This document shows, piece after piece, positions 17,167-26,221 of a stretch of 64,000 bases of DNA; the stretch's first letter is position 1; the number at the start of each line of letters is the position of its first letter. Source of the DNA: Ilyobacter_A sp963675185 (GTDB lineage: Bacteria; Fusobacteriota; Fusobacteriia; Fusobacteriales; Fusobacteriaceae); NCBI GenBank assembly GCA_963675185.2, contig CAXXOH010000003.1, positions 496,001 through 560,000 of the forward strand, read 5' to 3'. Position numbers and translations under genes: made by a program. The notes under the pieces were generated by a model. That model searched no databases and was not told where the DNA came from. It saw only the letters and a list, made by a program, of their open reading frames with translations.

Positions 17167-18531
17167 TTAATTTTTCATAGCCTGTATAGGAGGAGCAACA
17201 TTCCCACCCCTATTTATCAGTACGGAGCAGTCAAGGTTGTTCACAGACATTATATCCGCTTCACCGAGAAGTCCTCCGAATACAACCCTGTCTCCCACTG
17301 TTTTTCCAGGGACAGGTATAACCCTAACAGCTGTAGTTTTGTTGTTTATCATTCCAATAGCCATCTCATCTGCAATTATGCCAGATATAACTGCGGAGCT
17401 TGTTTCACCAGGTATAGCTATCATATCCAGACCAACTGAACAGACGCTTGTCATAGCTTCTAGCTTCTCTAAAGTCAGGTATCCCTTGCTTGCCGCTGCT
17501 ATCATACCCTGGTCCTCACTGACAGGAATAAACGCCCCAGTAAGTCCGCCTACCCTGCTTGCTGCCATAGCACCACCTTTTTTTACAGCGTCATTCAATA
17601 TGGCAAGGGCAAATGTTGTACCGTATGCTCCCACTGATTCAAGCCCGAACTCCTCCAGTATATTTCCCACGCTGTCTCCTACAGCCGGAGTAGGAGCAAG
17701 GGAGAGGTCTACTATACCAAAGTCCAGCCCAAGCTCTTTTGCCACCTCTTTACCAACATGTTCCCCCATCCTGGTTATTTTAAAACTGATTCTTTTTATC
17801 TCTTCAGTGATGGCTTCTATGCTGGCTTTTTTATCTATTTTTTCAAGTGCGGCTCTTACCACACCAGGACCACTTATCCCAAGGTTTAGAACCACATCAG
17901 CTTCACCAACTCCGTGGAAGGCACCGGCCATAAATGGATTGTCGCTGACAGCATTTGTGAAAACCACGAATTTTGCAGCAGCAAGCCCATCTCTGTCGGC
18001 CGAAAGTTCAGCGAGTTTTTTTACGGTTTCCCCCATGAGCTTGACAGCATTTAAGTTTATCCCGGCTTTTGTGGAGCCAACATTAACTGATGAGCAGACC
18101 CTTTCTGTTTTGTTAAGTGCATTTGGGATGGAGGCTATTAGTTTTTCGTCACCCGGTGTAAACCCCTTTTCAACAAGTGCCGAGAATCCACCGATAAAGT
18201 CGATGCCTATATCCTTTGCGGCTCTATCCATTGCCTCTGCAAAAACTGTATAGTCCTGTGCATCGGTAGAGTTACCTATTATAGATATAGGGGTAACCGA
18301 TACCCTCTTGTTTACTATAGGCACGCCGTACTTAGAAGATATTTTATCAGCAGTTGCCACCAGATTTTTACCGTGCTTAACTATTTTATTGTAGATGTTT
18401 TCAGCTGTTTTTTTATGGTCTCTATCTATACAATCCAACAGGCTTATTCCTAAAGTTACTGTTCTTATATCAAGATTTTGAGAGTTGACCATCTCGATAG
18501 TTTCGATTATTTCACTAGCCAATATACGCAT
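17167..18531 (-). CDS. UPF0210/DUF711 family protein
   Basis: A 454-residue protein with the family start (ILASEIIETIEMV...LDIRTVTLGISL) and a conserved glycine-rich core (GISGPGVVRAALE, SRVGGLTGAFIPVSEDQGM, IPGETSSAVISGIIADEMAIGMINNKTTAVRVIPVPGK). It is usually found, as here, directly after a small ACT-domain protein (UPF0237). The biochemical function is unknown; glycyl radical-like structure has been noted for relatives, but no activity is assigned. Both genes have strong ribosome sites (AGGGGG). Confidence 0.9.
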   Translation of the reverse strand: MRILASEIIETIEMVNSQNLDIRTVTLGISLLDCIDRDHKKTAENIYNKIVKHGKNLVATADKISSKYGVPIVNKRVSVTPISIIGNSTDAQDYTVFAEAMDRAAKDIGIDFIGGFSALVEKGFTPGDEKLIASIPNALNKTERVCSSVNVGSTKAGINLNAVKLMGETVKKLAELSADRDGLAAAKFVVFTNAVSDNPFMAGAFHGVGEADVVLNLGISGPGVVRAALEKIDKKASIEAITEEIKRISFKITRMGEHVGKEVAKELGLDFGIVDLSLAPTPAVGDSVGNILEEFGLESVGAYGTTFALAILNDAVKKGGAMAASRVGGLTGAFIPVSEDQGMIAAASKGYLTLEKLEAMTSVCSVGLDMIAIPGETSSAVISGIIADEMAIGMINNKTTAVRVIPVPGKTVGDRVVFGGLLGEADIMSVNNLDCSVLINRGGNVAPPIQAMKN

Positions 18532-18542
18532 AAGATCCCCCT

Positions 18543-18821
18543 TTATATTTTGTGCATAGCTTTAAATATGTCTTCGTGCTGAACATAGATTTTGACGTTT
18601 AGGGCTTCTTCTAGTTTTTTTAGTTCATCTCTGAAATCGTTGAATGAACCCTCCACATTATCAGAATCTATCAGCATTATCATAGCAAAGATCTTCTCTT
18701 CAAAGATTGTCTGCGTGATGTCAATGATATTGGCTTTAAGTTCGCTCAATTTTTGAGAAACCCCAGCTACTATTCCAGTCTTGTCCTTACCAATAACTGT
18801 AACCACTATTTTACCTTCCAT
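18543..18821 (-). CDS. ACT-domain protein, UPF0237 family
   Basis: A 92-residue single ACT domain (VTVIGKDKTGIVAGVSQKLSELKANIIDITQTI) related to the glycine cleavage regulator GcvR. ACT domains bind amino acids or other small ligands. It is located 11 bases upstream of the UPF0210 gene, the standard pairing, and is probably its ligand-sensing partner (inference). Confidence 0.9.
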   Translation of the reverse strand: MEGKIVVTVIGKDKTGIVAGVSQKLSELKANIIDITQTIFEEKIFAMIMLIDSDNVEGSFNDFRDELKKLEEALNVKIYVQHEDIFKAMHKI

Positions 18822-19021
18822 ATAATCCCCCTTTATACATAGTATTTGTTGAATAATTTTATCACAAAAAAGGTGGTCTGGATATAGAATTAGTTTTTTT
18901 AAATTTTTTTTAACCTTTTTTTAATTTTAAAACTAAAAGATTATTCAGCAGTTAAGAGAGGATAGTTAGGTTGGGATAGTATAATATATTAAGCTAAAAT
19001 ATGTTTTAAGGGGGGAGGGCT

Positions 19022-19993
19022 ATGCTTTATCCTTTAAAATTTAAAAAAGTATTTAAAGAGAAGGTCTGGGGCGGGAGAGCATTGGAGATGGTTATGGGAA
19101 TAAGGCTGCCTGACGATAAAAAATACGGAGAATCCTGGGAGATTTCCAGTCATAAAAACGGCATGGGGATAGTAGAAAATGGATGGCTGAAAGGCAGAAG
19201 TCTGCAGGAACTTTTAGAAGAGTACAAGGAGGAGATAGTCGGAGAAAGTGTATATGAAAAATTTGGGAATAGATTCCCTATTTTGATGAAATACCTGGAT
19301 GTACATGATAAACTTTCAGTACAGGTACACCCGGATGATGAATACGCAATGAGAAATGAAAATGATCTGGGCAAATCAGAGTGCTGGCATATAATAGAGG
19401 CCAGTGAAGACGCCAAAATTATAATGGGACTAAATGAAGGGATAACGCGCGAGTATTTTTTGGAAAAGGTTTCTAGAAAGGAGTTTGACGGCATATTTAA
19501 TGTGATGAATGTAAGGAAAGGTGATACTATACACTTGAGACCAGGACTTGTTCATGCCACTTTAGAGGGAACCATTCTTATATGTGAATCCCAAGAAAAT
19601 TCAGATGTTACTTATAGGATATATGATTTCGATAGGGTAGTCGACGGTAAGCACAGGAAGCTAAACATAGATAGGGCATTGGAAGTTATAGATTTTAACG
19701 GGAAACCAGAGATAATACACGATCACATGAAAAGGACTTGTCATATGCCGGGGGCCTACAAAGAGGAGTTGGTGAGGGAGGAGCACTTCAACATAGACAA
19801 GATAAGGGTATGCGGCGAGTACCGGGATGGGAAAAACAAAAATTTCAGGATTTTTTCTTTTCTAGATGGGGAAGGGTATATAAGTGATTCAAGGATGCGG
19901 TATAATGTAAAAAAAGGTGAAAGCTATCTTATACCGGCCGGGTTAGAGATAGATGTTAGCGGGGAACTGGAAATATTAAAAGTGTTTTTATAA
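19022..19993 (+). CDS. manA: Class I mannose-6-phosphate isomerase
   Basis: Interconverts mannose-6-phosphate and fructose-6-phosphate. The 323-residue cupin protein has the zinc-site motifs VQVHPDDEYA and GKSECWHII, the HLRPGLVHAT strand, and ESQENSDVTYRIYDFDR. The length fits the short firmicute-type enzymes. It is a single-gene unit: a TATAAT-like box lies at 18980-18985 and a terminator follows immediately. Confidence 0.93.
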   Translation: MLYPLKFKKVFKEKVWGGRALEMVMGIRLPDDKKYGESWEISSHKNGMGIVENGWLKGRSLQELLEEYKEEIVGESVYEKFGNRFPILMKYLDVHDKLSVQVHPDDEYAMRNENDLGKSECWHIIEASEDAKIIMGLNEGITREYFLEKVSRKEFDGIFNVMNVRKGDTIHLRPGLVHATLEGTILICESQENSDVTYRIYDFDRVVDGKHRKLNIDRALEVIDFNGKPEIIHDHMKRTCHMPGAYKEELVREEHFNIDKIRVCGEYRDGKNKNFRIFSFLDGEGYISDSRMRYNVKKGESYLIPAGLEIDVSGELEILKVFL

Positions 19994-20021
19994 AATCTCG
20001 GCTTCAAATTGCCGAGATTTT
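19992..20021 (+). terminator. Terminator after manA
   Basis: Stem AAAATCTCGGC/GCCGAGATTTT with an 8-base loop, followed by TATATT. Confidence 0.8.
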
Positions 20022-20088
20022 ATATTAAAATAGTACTAAGAAAAAAATCAGCGACTATAATATAATAGCGAGCTTATAAGGAGGAAGA

Positions 20089-20400
20089 ATGCCACGTTGT
20101 AAAAAAGATAGATGTTGCCGCAGGCTGGATGGAGATAGAATTTTTAAACCGACTGGGGTAAGGATGAAAGAACTAGAGAGTGTAGATATAATATTAGATG
20201 AATTCGAAGCCATAAGGTTATGCGACCTGGAGGGTAAAAGCCAGATAGAGGCTAGTGAGGCGATGGGTGTATCCAGGGGAACTATCCAAAGGCTGCTTAA
20301 TTCTGGGAGGAAAAAGATAGTAGACGCACTGCTGAATTCCAAGGCGATAAACATAAAGGACAGCTATATCGAAGAGAAAAACTGTAAAAATATTAAGTAA
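20089..20400 (+). CDS. DUF134/UPF0251 putative DNA-binding protein
   Basis: A 103-residue protein with a Cys-rich N-terminus (MPRCKKDRCCRRL) and a sigma-70 region 4-like helix-turn-helix (LDEFEAIRLCDLEGKSQIEASEAMGVSRGTIQRLL). This is the DUF134 layout, predicted to bind DNA. Two overlapping TATAAT boxes at 20056-20066 lie just upstream of a GGAGGAAG ribosome site. The regulated genes are unknown; members often sit near metal or nitrogenase-cofactor proteins, but no such neighbour is seen here. Confidence 0.88.
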   Translation: MPRCKKDRCCRRLDGDRIFKPTGVRMKELESVDIILDEFEAIRLCDLEGKSQIEASEAMGVSRGTIQRLLNSGRKKIVDALLNSKAINIKDSYIEEKNCKNIK

Positions 20401-20490
20401 AGAATCCTGCAAGATTTGTAAAGGAAAATTTGAAGGTGCCTTTTTCAGGCATAATTTTAAAAATTAGCATTAAGCAGTGGAGGAGATAAT

Positions 20491-20682
20491 ATGGCAGAAG
20501 TATATAGGAATAACAAGAATAAAAAATTATATGTGGTTTTACATAAAGAGTTGATAAACTGCACAAATGAAGTGGATGGTCAGGGGATGATACTGTACAC
20601 CCTACTGGGTGACAGCAATAAAAAATTTTGTAGAGAAAAAAATGAATTTTTTGAAAAATTTACCAAGGAAGAATTGGAGTAG
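20491..20682 (+). CDS. Small hypothetical protein (63 aa)
   Basis: Has a good GGAGGAGATAAT ribosome site and coding-like composition. The sequence (MAEVYRNNKNKKLYVVLHKELINC...EFFEKFTKEELE) has the pattern of short beta strands with a terminal EFFEKF, loosely like DUF1653 proteins, but I would not assign it. It lies between the DUF134 gene and a terminator, so it probably ends that small unit. Confidence 0.65.
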   Translation: MAEVYRNNKNKKLYVVLHKELINCTNEVDGQGMILYTLLGDSNKKFCREKNEFFEKFTKEELE

Positions 20683-20741
20683 ACTACTCATCCATAGGCG
20701 TGATTTGTGACATGAGAGTAATCTTATAAGTTTATTTTGGG

Positions 20742-20770
20742 AACAGAGGAGAATCTTCTCTGTTTTTTTA
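20742..20770 (+). terminator. Terminator after the 63-aa gene
   Basis: Stem AACAGAGGA/TCTTCTCTGTT (with one G-T pair) around a 5-base loop, followed by TTTTTTTAG. Confidence 0.8.
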
Positions 20771-20865
20771 GCTACCATTAAATTTCTTTTATCATGTAGA
20801 TGATTTTGAAGATTGTATACTATCGTTAGTGAGGGATACATAAAATATAAGAGGCGGTGGTAGCT

Positions 20866-22239
20866 ATGAAAAGTAACCTAGACAAAATAAGCTTGGCCAA
20901 AAATATTTACCTTTCTAGAAAACCAGAAACCATGGATAACGAAAAAGTACTGGATATCCAGGAAAAAAGATTCAGAAAATTATTGAAGTATGTGCTTAAA
21001 AACTCTGAATTTTATAAGGGGTACTACGGAGATCACGGCATAAACTTGGATAACTATAAAAATGTAAGGATAAAGGATATACCGACTATAGATAAGAGCA
21101 TGGTGATGAAAAATTATGACAGGTTAGTGTGCAGGGAGGAGCTTAAAAAATCTGAATTGGAAAGCTTCATAGGAGATGCATCAAACAGGGGAAAGTTATA
21201 TAAGGGAAAGTATCATGTGATACACAGTTCCGGTTCAACAGGTGAAATTGGTATATACGTTTATTCTGAGAGGGAGTGGGCGATACTTCAAAGCATAATA
21301 ATACGTAGAGTAATAAGGGAAAACTTTAATCTTAAGAGAAAAACTAAATTCCTTTTTATAGGTGCCACAGATGGAAACTATGCTGGAATTTCACTAGTAA
21401 GGTCAGCACCTAAATTTCTTTTTGAGATACTTCCTGTGGACATAAATAGTCCAATAGAGGAAATTAATAAAAAGGTTGATAAATTTAAGCCAGATTATAT
21501 TGGAGGATATTCCTCAGGTATGTATATACTGGCTATGGAGCAGTTGCAGGGGCGCATAAATATATCCCCTAAAAAAGTAATATGTTCTGGAGACCAGCTG
21601 ACAGAAGACATAAGAAAGCTAGTACGAGATGCTTTCGGCATAAACCCTGTGAACTATTACGCTGCTTCTGAAGCTCCGGTTATGGCTGCTCAATGCAATA
21701 GGCATAAGGGACTTCATCTTTTCAACGATTGGCACTATTTTGAAGTTGTAGATGATGGGTATAAGGAAGTTGAAATTGGACAGGAGGGTAGGCTCATACT
21801 CACTAATTTATACAATTATACTCAGCCTCTCATAAGGTATGAAATGAGCGATAGATTGATACTGGGTGAAAATAAATGCAGTTGTAGCTGGAAATTTCCC
21901 GTAATCGATAAAATATGTGGTAGGCAGGAAGAGTTTATATGGTTCACCAAAGGTGGAGGCGAAGAGGTTTATCTGCACCCCGTTGTCTTGGCTGAATTTT
22001 TTGTGCCGTCTTTGGAAAAAATACAGATAGTTCAGAAGAGTAGGAGTAAGTTTTTGATGAAGGTAAAGTTAAATGGCGAGAAGGAGCAGGTCTTAGCAGA
22101 TATAAAGAAAAGGATGAACGAAATATTGTCGAATAAAGGTTTAATGGATTTTGTAGATTATGAAGTGGAAGTTGTAGAAGATATAAAAAATGATGCTAAA
22201 ACCGGAAAGTACAAACTGGTGATCCCCTTGAAAAATTAA
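20866..22239 (+). CDS. CapK / phenylacetate-CoA ligase-like adenylating enzyme
   Basis: About 457 residues. The AMP-binding P-loop is IHSSGSTGEIG (near base 21220), and later ANL-type motifs are YYAASEAPV and a LILTNLYNYTQPLIRYEMSDR segment with the Tyr-Asp-type C-terminal hinge. The family includes CapK and coenzyme F390 synthetase, which activate carboxylic acids as adenylates. Substrate unknown. ATG at 20866 has a GGTGG site in front; GTG at 20857 is the alternative. The next gene is a membrane oxygenase-like protein 25 bases downstream, suggesting a shared lipid or cell-surface pathway (inference). Confidence 0.85.
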   Translation: MKSNLDKISLAKNIYLSRKPETMDNEKVLDIQEKRFRKLLKYVLKNSEFYKGYYGDHGINLDNYKNVRIKDIPTIDKSMVMKNYDRLVCREELKKSELESFIGDASNRGKLYKGKYHVIHSSGSTGEIGIYVYSEREWAILQSIIIRRVIRENFNLKRKTKFLFIGATDGNYAGISLVRSAPKFLFEILPVDINSPIEEINKKVDKFKPDYIGGYSSGMYILAMEQLQGRINISPKKVICSGDQLTEDIRKLVRDAFGINPVNYYAASEAPVMAAQCNRHKGLHLFNDWHYFEVVDDGYKEVEIGQEGRLILTNLYNYTQPLIRYEMSDRLILGENKCSCSWKFPVIDKICGRQEEFIWFTKGGGEEVYLHPVVLAEFFVPSLEKIQIVQKSRSKFLMKVKLNGEKEQVLADIKKRMNEILSNKGLMDFVDYEVEVVEDIKNDAKTGKYKLVIPLKN

Positions 22240-22264
22240 ACAGAAACTCCTAAAACAACTGGAG

Positions 22265-23059
22265 ATGATGGATTTGAATTTAAAAATATGGATTTTGCTT
22301 GCCTCCCTGTCGACAATATTTTTGTTTGAAAAATTAAAACCACAGATTATAGAAAAAAAAATTAGCTGGAGGCATGATTGGGTCAATCTTGGAATGGGGT
22401 TATTCAATAATAGCGCTCTTGCGTATATTTTTTTTAAGGTGAATTCTATTTACACGGGGATAATTAAACAAAACGACATAGGAATTTTAAATGTGCTAGG
22501 AGTAGGCAATACAGCAAGGTTAACCATTTCTTTTTTAGCTTTAGATATAAGCCTCTATACTTGGCATTTACTACTCCATAAATCCGATTTCTTATACAGA
22601 TTTCACGCAGTACATCACACCGATAGAGAGATGAATGTGACCACGGCTTTCAGATTTCACTTTGGGGAACTTATAATGGGGAATTTTTTCAGATTTTTAA
22701 TTATAGCTGTTTTTGGCTTATCAATTAAGGAGATAGTTATATATGAAGTGGTTTTGAATATAAATGTTTATATTCATCACAGCAATTTAAAAATATCACC
22801 TGTGTTTGACAAGGTAGCTTCAAATATTGTTATAACCCCTTATGTTCACAGGGTGCATCATTCGGTTGTATTTACTGAGAGTAACTCAAATTACGGTTCT
22901 GTATTTGTATTTTGGGACAAGTTATTTATGACTTATACGAACCCGAAAGGTAACTCCATAAAAAGATTCGGTGACCCAAACTTTAAAAATGAAAGGTGCC
23001 AAAGTTTCTTTTATATGCTGGCTCAGCCTTTTAGGAGCAGAAAAAATATAGGGTTTTAA
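22265..23059 (+). CDS. Fatty acid hydroxylase / sterol desaturase family membrane protein
   Basis: A 264-residue multi-pass membrane protein with the di-iron histidine boxes of the family: LHKSDFLYRFHAVHHTDREMN, a middle HHSN and a late VHRVHHS. Such enzymes hydroxylate or desaturate lipids using oxygen in aerobes; in an anaerobe the electron acceptor or reaction is unclear. GGAG lies directly on ATG 22265, so TTG at 22274 could be the true start. It follows the CapK-like gene and probably acts with it. Confidence 0.85.
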   Translation: MMDLNLKIWILLASLSTIFLFEKLKPQIIEKKISWRHDWVNLGMGLFNNSALAYIFFKVNSIYTGIIKQNDIGILNVLGVGNTARLTISFLALDISLYTWHLLLHKSDFLYRFHAVHHTDREMNVTTAFRFHFGELIMGNFFRFLIIAVFGLSIKEIVIYEVVLNINVYIHHSNLKISPVFDKVASNIVITPYVHRVHHSVVFTESNSNYGSVFVFWDKLFMTYTNPKGNSIKRFGDPNFKNERCQSFFYMLAQPFRSRKNIGF

Positions 23060-23160
23060 ATAATGCCGTACTATGCCTGAAATTTTATTTTTCACACGCA
23101 ACTCTATGCTCAAAAAAATATACTGGAACTTGGCTAGGCTAATTTGATTTCTTCACAAAA

Positions 23161-23188
23161 TTTACACAATAGTGGTGTAAAATATATA
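23161..23188 (+). promoter_or_regulatory. Possible promoter/operator of the SHOCT gene
   Basis: TTTACA, 16 bases, TATATA. The -35 region overlaps an inverted repeat TTTACAC/GTGTAAA (23161-23181), and a second small palindrome TACATG/CATGTA follows. Together they look like a regulated start, but no regulator can be named. Confidence 0.4.
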
Positions 23189-23225
23189 TGTACATGGGAA
23201 CATGTATGGAAAAGGAGGGAGTTAG

Positions 23226-23396
23226 ATGTTCCTTTGGCCGATATTGATTGTGGCCCTTATAGTATATTTATTTACTGTAAAAGATGAAATTGGTATCCAG
23301 AAGAAAGATACCCCCATGGATATACTTAAAAAAAGGTACGCAAGCGGGGAGATAAGCAAAGAAGAGTTCGAAGAGATGAAAAAAGACCTGGAATAA
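23226..23396 (+). CDS. Small SHOCT-domain membrane protein (56 aa)
   Basis: ATG after AAAGGAGGGAG. The first 17 residues are a membrane segment (MFLWPILIVALIVYLF). The C-terminal half is a SHOCT motif (DILKKRYASGEISKEEFEEMKKDL), a short oligomerisation helix pair. Such two-part micro-proteins are common in envelope stress loci. It stands alone or with the next small gene. Function unknown. Confidence 0.75.
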   Translation: MFLWPILIVALIVYLFTVKDEIGIQKKDTPMDILKKRYASGEISKEEFEEMKKDLE

Positions 23397-23445
23397 ATTA
23401 TGCGCACAGTTGGACACGAGCATAATAATAAGAGGAGGAAGTAGT

Positions 23446-23568
23446 ATGGGAAGAATAAAAAAAATGTTCCAAAATTTTTTTAAAAAACTAGGGGATTCAA
23501 ACGAAAAATCTTTTGGTCATAAAAGAATGGACTGCTGTGATTTGAACAAAAAGAAACCGAAAAAATAG
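23446..23568 (+). CDS. Basic 40-residue peptide
   Basis: ATG after AGAGGAGGAAG. The sequence has an amphipathic N-terminal helix (MGRIKKMFQNFFKKLG), a Cys-Cys pair (MDCCDL) and a Lys-rich tail (KKKPKK). It resembles no family I know. The ribosome site is strong and a hairpin terminator follows, which supports a real gene, probably co-transcribed with the SHOCT gene. Confidence 0.55.
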   Translation: MGRIKKMFQNFFKKLGDSNEKSFGHKRMDCCDLNKKKPKK

Positions 23569-23619
23569 ATTTTAGAATAACTGATTTAATATGGATTTTT
23601 ATGTAAAATATCTTTTGAG

Positions 23620-23640
23620 AGGAGCTGTGAGCTCCTTTTA
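23620..23640 (+). terminator. Terminator after the 40-aa gene
   Basis: Stem AGGAGCT/AGCTCCT with a GTG loop, followed by TTTAGTGTTTTTG. Confidence 0.6.
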
Positions 23641-23682
23641 GTGTTTTTGAATATATTTGGTTTGGGTAGACAAGGGGGGCAC

Positions 23683-24333
23683 GTGAATAAGATACTTATT
23701 ATAGAAGATGAGGACAGAATAAGAAAGATAGTCATTTAAAAATAAAGGGTTTTATGTGTATGGTGTTCAAGACGGGCAAGAAGGTATAGAAATCTTCTAT
23801 GACAAAAAGCCTGACCTGGTCGTCTTGGATATAATGCTCCCCGGAATTAGTGGCTGGGAAATAATAATAGAATAAAAGAAGAGTCTGATATTCCAATACT
23901 AATGCTCACGGCAAAATCCCAGGATGAAGATGAGATACTAGGTCTTGAGCTTGGTGCCGACGATTATATGAGGAAACCATTTAGCATGAAAATACTTTTG
24001 TTTAGGATAAAAAAATTACTTGCCTTAAGTGGGCATTCGCAAAGCAGCATGGAGTTTGAAAAACTCAGGATAGACAGGGTAAGCAGAAAGATTTTCTTGA
24101 ATGATAAAGAAGTGAGTATGAGCCCGAAAGAGTACGAGCTATTGGTATATATGGCAGAAAACACGGGAATAGCGCTCATCCGGGATAAAATTTTAAACAA
24201 CGTTTGGGACCTTTATACTGAGAGTGATTTGAGAACGGTTGATACCCACATAAAAAATATCAGGAAGAAGATAGGAGAAGAGTGTATCCAAACGGTTAGG
24301 GGATATGGCTATCGATTTGAGGTGAACACATGA
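23683..24333 (+). pseudogene. OmpR-family response regulator with two frameshifts
   Basis: GTG after AGGGGGG opens a normal receiver start (VNKILIIEDEDRIRKIVI) that hits TAA at 23737. The receiver resumes in another frame (LKNKGFYVYGVQDGQEG...LVVLDIMLPGISGWEII) and shifts again near 23870 (RIKEESDIPILMLTA...GADDYMRKPF). The winged-helix output domain from about 24050 is intact (SPKEYELLVYMAENTG...VRGYGYRFEV). So phospho-Asp (DIML), Thr/Ser and Lys (KPF) residues are all still recognisable, but no single frame encodes them. The partner kinase follows with a 4-base overlap and is itself truncated. An internal start after 23902 could still make the C-terminal half. Confidence 0.85.
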
Positions 24334-24866
24334 GGTTGAAAATTTCGGCCAAGGTATTTTTAGTATCTTTTTTCCTCATAGCGGGGACGGTGTTGGGTGC
24401 AGTAGTTCTTAATAAATTGTACCTGGAAAAGTTTTACCTTTATAAAAAGAGGAGTCAGATTGAAGAAGTATCAAAAATAGTTTTGTCTAAAAATATAGAT
24501 GAAGAGAGCCTATTTGAATTGGAAGAGAGGTACGGTGTACTGATGGATGTCGTGACTTTAGAGGAGCTGAGGCTCACATCAGGGAAATTTTTTACTACTG
24601 CTGGCAAAGAGGTGTATAAAGAACTTGTGAAAAAAGGTGATTCAGTTGAAGTGATTCAATATATGGGTATAAAACACATTATGTTTTACAAGCTTTTAGA
24701 TAAAACTCGCGTTATTAGGATAATGACATCGATACAACCTTTGGAGGAGGCTATAGGTATAGCAAATGAGCTTTATCTGTATACCGGGCTAATAGTCATG
24801 GGAATTGGATTTTTTATGAGCCTGATTTTTTCTAAAACTTTAGTCAAACTAATTATAAGTATACTC
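24330..24866 (+). pseudogene. Histidine kinase truncated by IS701-like element
   Basis: ATG overlaps the response regulator TGA (ATGA). The protein begins with a membrane helix (about residues 8-30), an extracytoplasmic sensor region, and a second membrane helix (about 148-168). It ends at the start of a HAMP linker (SKTLVKLIISILD). The frame then runs into the IS element. The HAMP, HisKA and HATPase domains are absent and do not reappear on the far side of the IS cluster, so the kinase has lost its catalytic part. Confidence 0.85.
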
Positions 24867-26221
24867 GACTTGTGCAAATTTTTAAATCTAAATTGTTCAA
24901 TATCTAATTTTTGGCGAATTCAAACTGAGAACCCTAAATAATCAAGGACTTTTTCCTCTGAATGGGTCTCTTCGTGTAATTCAATAATTAATTTTACCAA
25001 TTTTGTGTTGCTGATTTTTATGAAATACTTTATTGTATCACCTAATGTATCTAATTTTAATTTGGCTTTAAATTTAATATTACATAAGAACACATAAGCT
25101 GTATATACTAACCGCCAAAATCTTTTGATACCTTTAAGAGACCTCATTTCACAGTGATCCAATCCAAGATTTTCTTTTTGGTTCCTGTAGTTTGTCTCTA
25201 TCTCCCAACGGTTTCCATAGTAAGAAATGATTTCTTTATCTGAAAGGGAAACATCTGTTGATATTATGTGTTTAGGTGATTTTTCTGGATTGAACTCATC
25301 TATCCAGCTAAGCACAACTACACAATTTTCTATACCCTTTATAGGTCCTTCATACCTGTAAGTATAGAATCTGCGACCATTAACCTTGAAAGTTTTTAGA
25401 TGTTTGGGGTTTATCTGCGCTCTGAAATCAGATAGTTTTATACGGATTCCTTGTGAATAAATAATTCTATTAGATCTTAGAGCTCCTATTACTTGATACC
25501 CTTTTGATTGGAGTTGATTTATGAATTTGTCTGAAATATACCAAGAATCCGCCAATACATACGTTGGTTTTTCTAATTGTAGTGTATTGTCTTCAAGAAG
25601 AGATATGGCTATTTCGTGCTTAGTTTTGAACATGTTTTGTTCGCCATCGCATAATTCTTCTTTCAGATAAACATCAAAATCAAGCGGATAAGAAATACCG
25701 CCATTTTTAATGAAGGCACTTACAATACAGTGAGCCCACTCGCTTTTTTGGGTTACATGTGAGCGAATAAATCCCATACCTTCAATTTTTTTAGAGTTTG
25801 AAGATTTTGTAATAAGAGTGTCATCTATAGAGATGAAAATTGGTTCTGAATTTTTATGTGTTTCCGATTTTATGACATCATATACAAAATTTTTCAAAGA
25901 GTTTCTGAGTTTTTCTTCATCCCAAGGTGAGTTATTGAGGAAACGAGTTGTACAGCTCCTGTCCTTAGAATTAAGAGTAAATCTATTTAAATTTGAAATA
26001 TTCTTTTTTCCTTGTACGCCGATGATACCAGAAACTATACTGTTCATATGTTGCATTTGAGGCTTTGAAAAATTAAGATCAAGAGCCATATTGAAGTTTA
26101 CAATTTCATTTAAATTAGGTATAATAAGCATCGTAGATCGAATCTCCTTCGGTATGTTTTGTGTGGTGCTTAATTATACCTGTATATTGAGATTTGATCT
26201 ACTTTTTATTTTTTGCACAAG
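24867..26221 (-). mobile_element. IS701-like insertion sequence
   Basis: Bounded by the inverted repeat ACTTGTGCAAA (24867-24877) and TTTGCACAAGT (about 26211-26221). The outer 4 bases are CTCG on the left and CTAG on the right. This is an imperfect match to a 4-bp CTAG-type target duplication, so ends may have been rearranged. It contains one transposase gene on the minus strand. The left end cuts the histidine kinase, and the right end lies against an IS256-like transposase. Confidence 0.75.
24920..26131 (-). CDS. IS701-family transposase
   Basis: A 403-residue DDE transposase. Visible signs are FLNNSPWDEEKL near the N-terminus, first Asp in IFISIDDTL, second Asp in YVLADSWYIS, and the YGNRWEIETNYRNQKENLGLDHCEMRSL block with the third acidic residue and the Y-R-K pattern typical of IS701/IS4 relatives. 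The reading frame is complete, so the enzyme may be active. Confidence 0.85.
   Translation of the reverse strand: MLIIPNLNEIVNFNMALDLNFSKPQMQHMNSIVSGIIGVQGKKNISNLNRFTLNSKDRSCTTRFLNNSPWDEEKLRNSLKNFVYDVIKSETHKNSEPIFISIDDTLITKSSNSKKIEGMGFIRSHVTQKSEWAHCIVSAFIKNGGISYPLDFDVYLKEELCDGEQNMFKTKHEIAISLLEDNTLQLEKPTYVLADSWYISDKFINQLQSKGYQVIGALRSNRIIYSQGIRIKLSDFRAQINPKHLKTFKVNGRRFYTYRYEGPIKGIENCVVVLSWIDEFNPEKSPKHIISTDVSLSDKEIISYYGNRWEIETNYRNQKENLGLDHCEMRSLKGIKRFWRLVYTAYVFLCNIKFKAKLKLDTLGDTIKYFIKISNTKLVKLIIELHEETHSEEKVLDYLGFSV

Noticed and set aside
17237..18253. 338-codon open frame on the plus strand
   Set aside because: It is antisense to the well-supported UPF0210 gene, has no ribosome site, and its low-complexity Ser/Pro/Ala composition is typical of a shadow frame.
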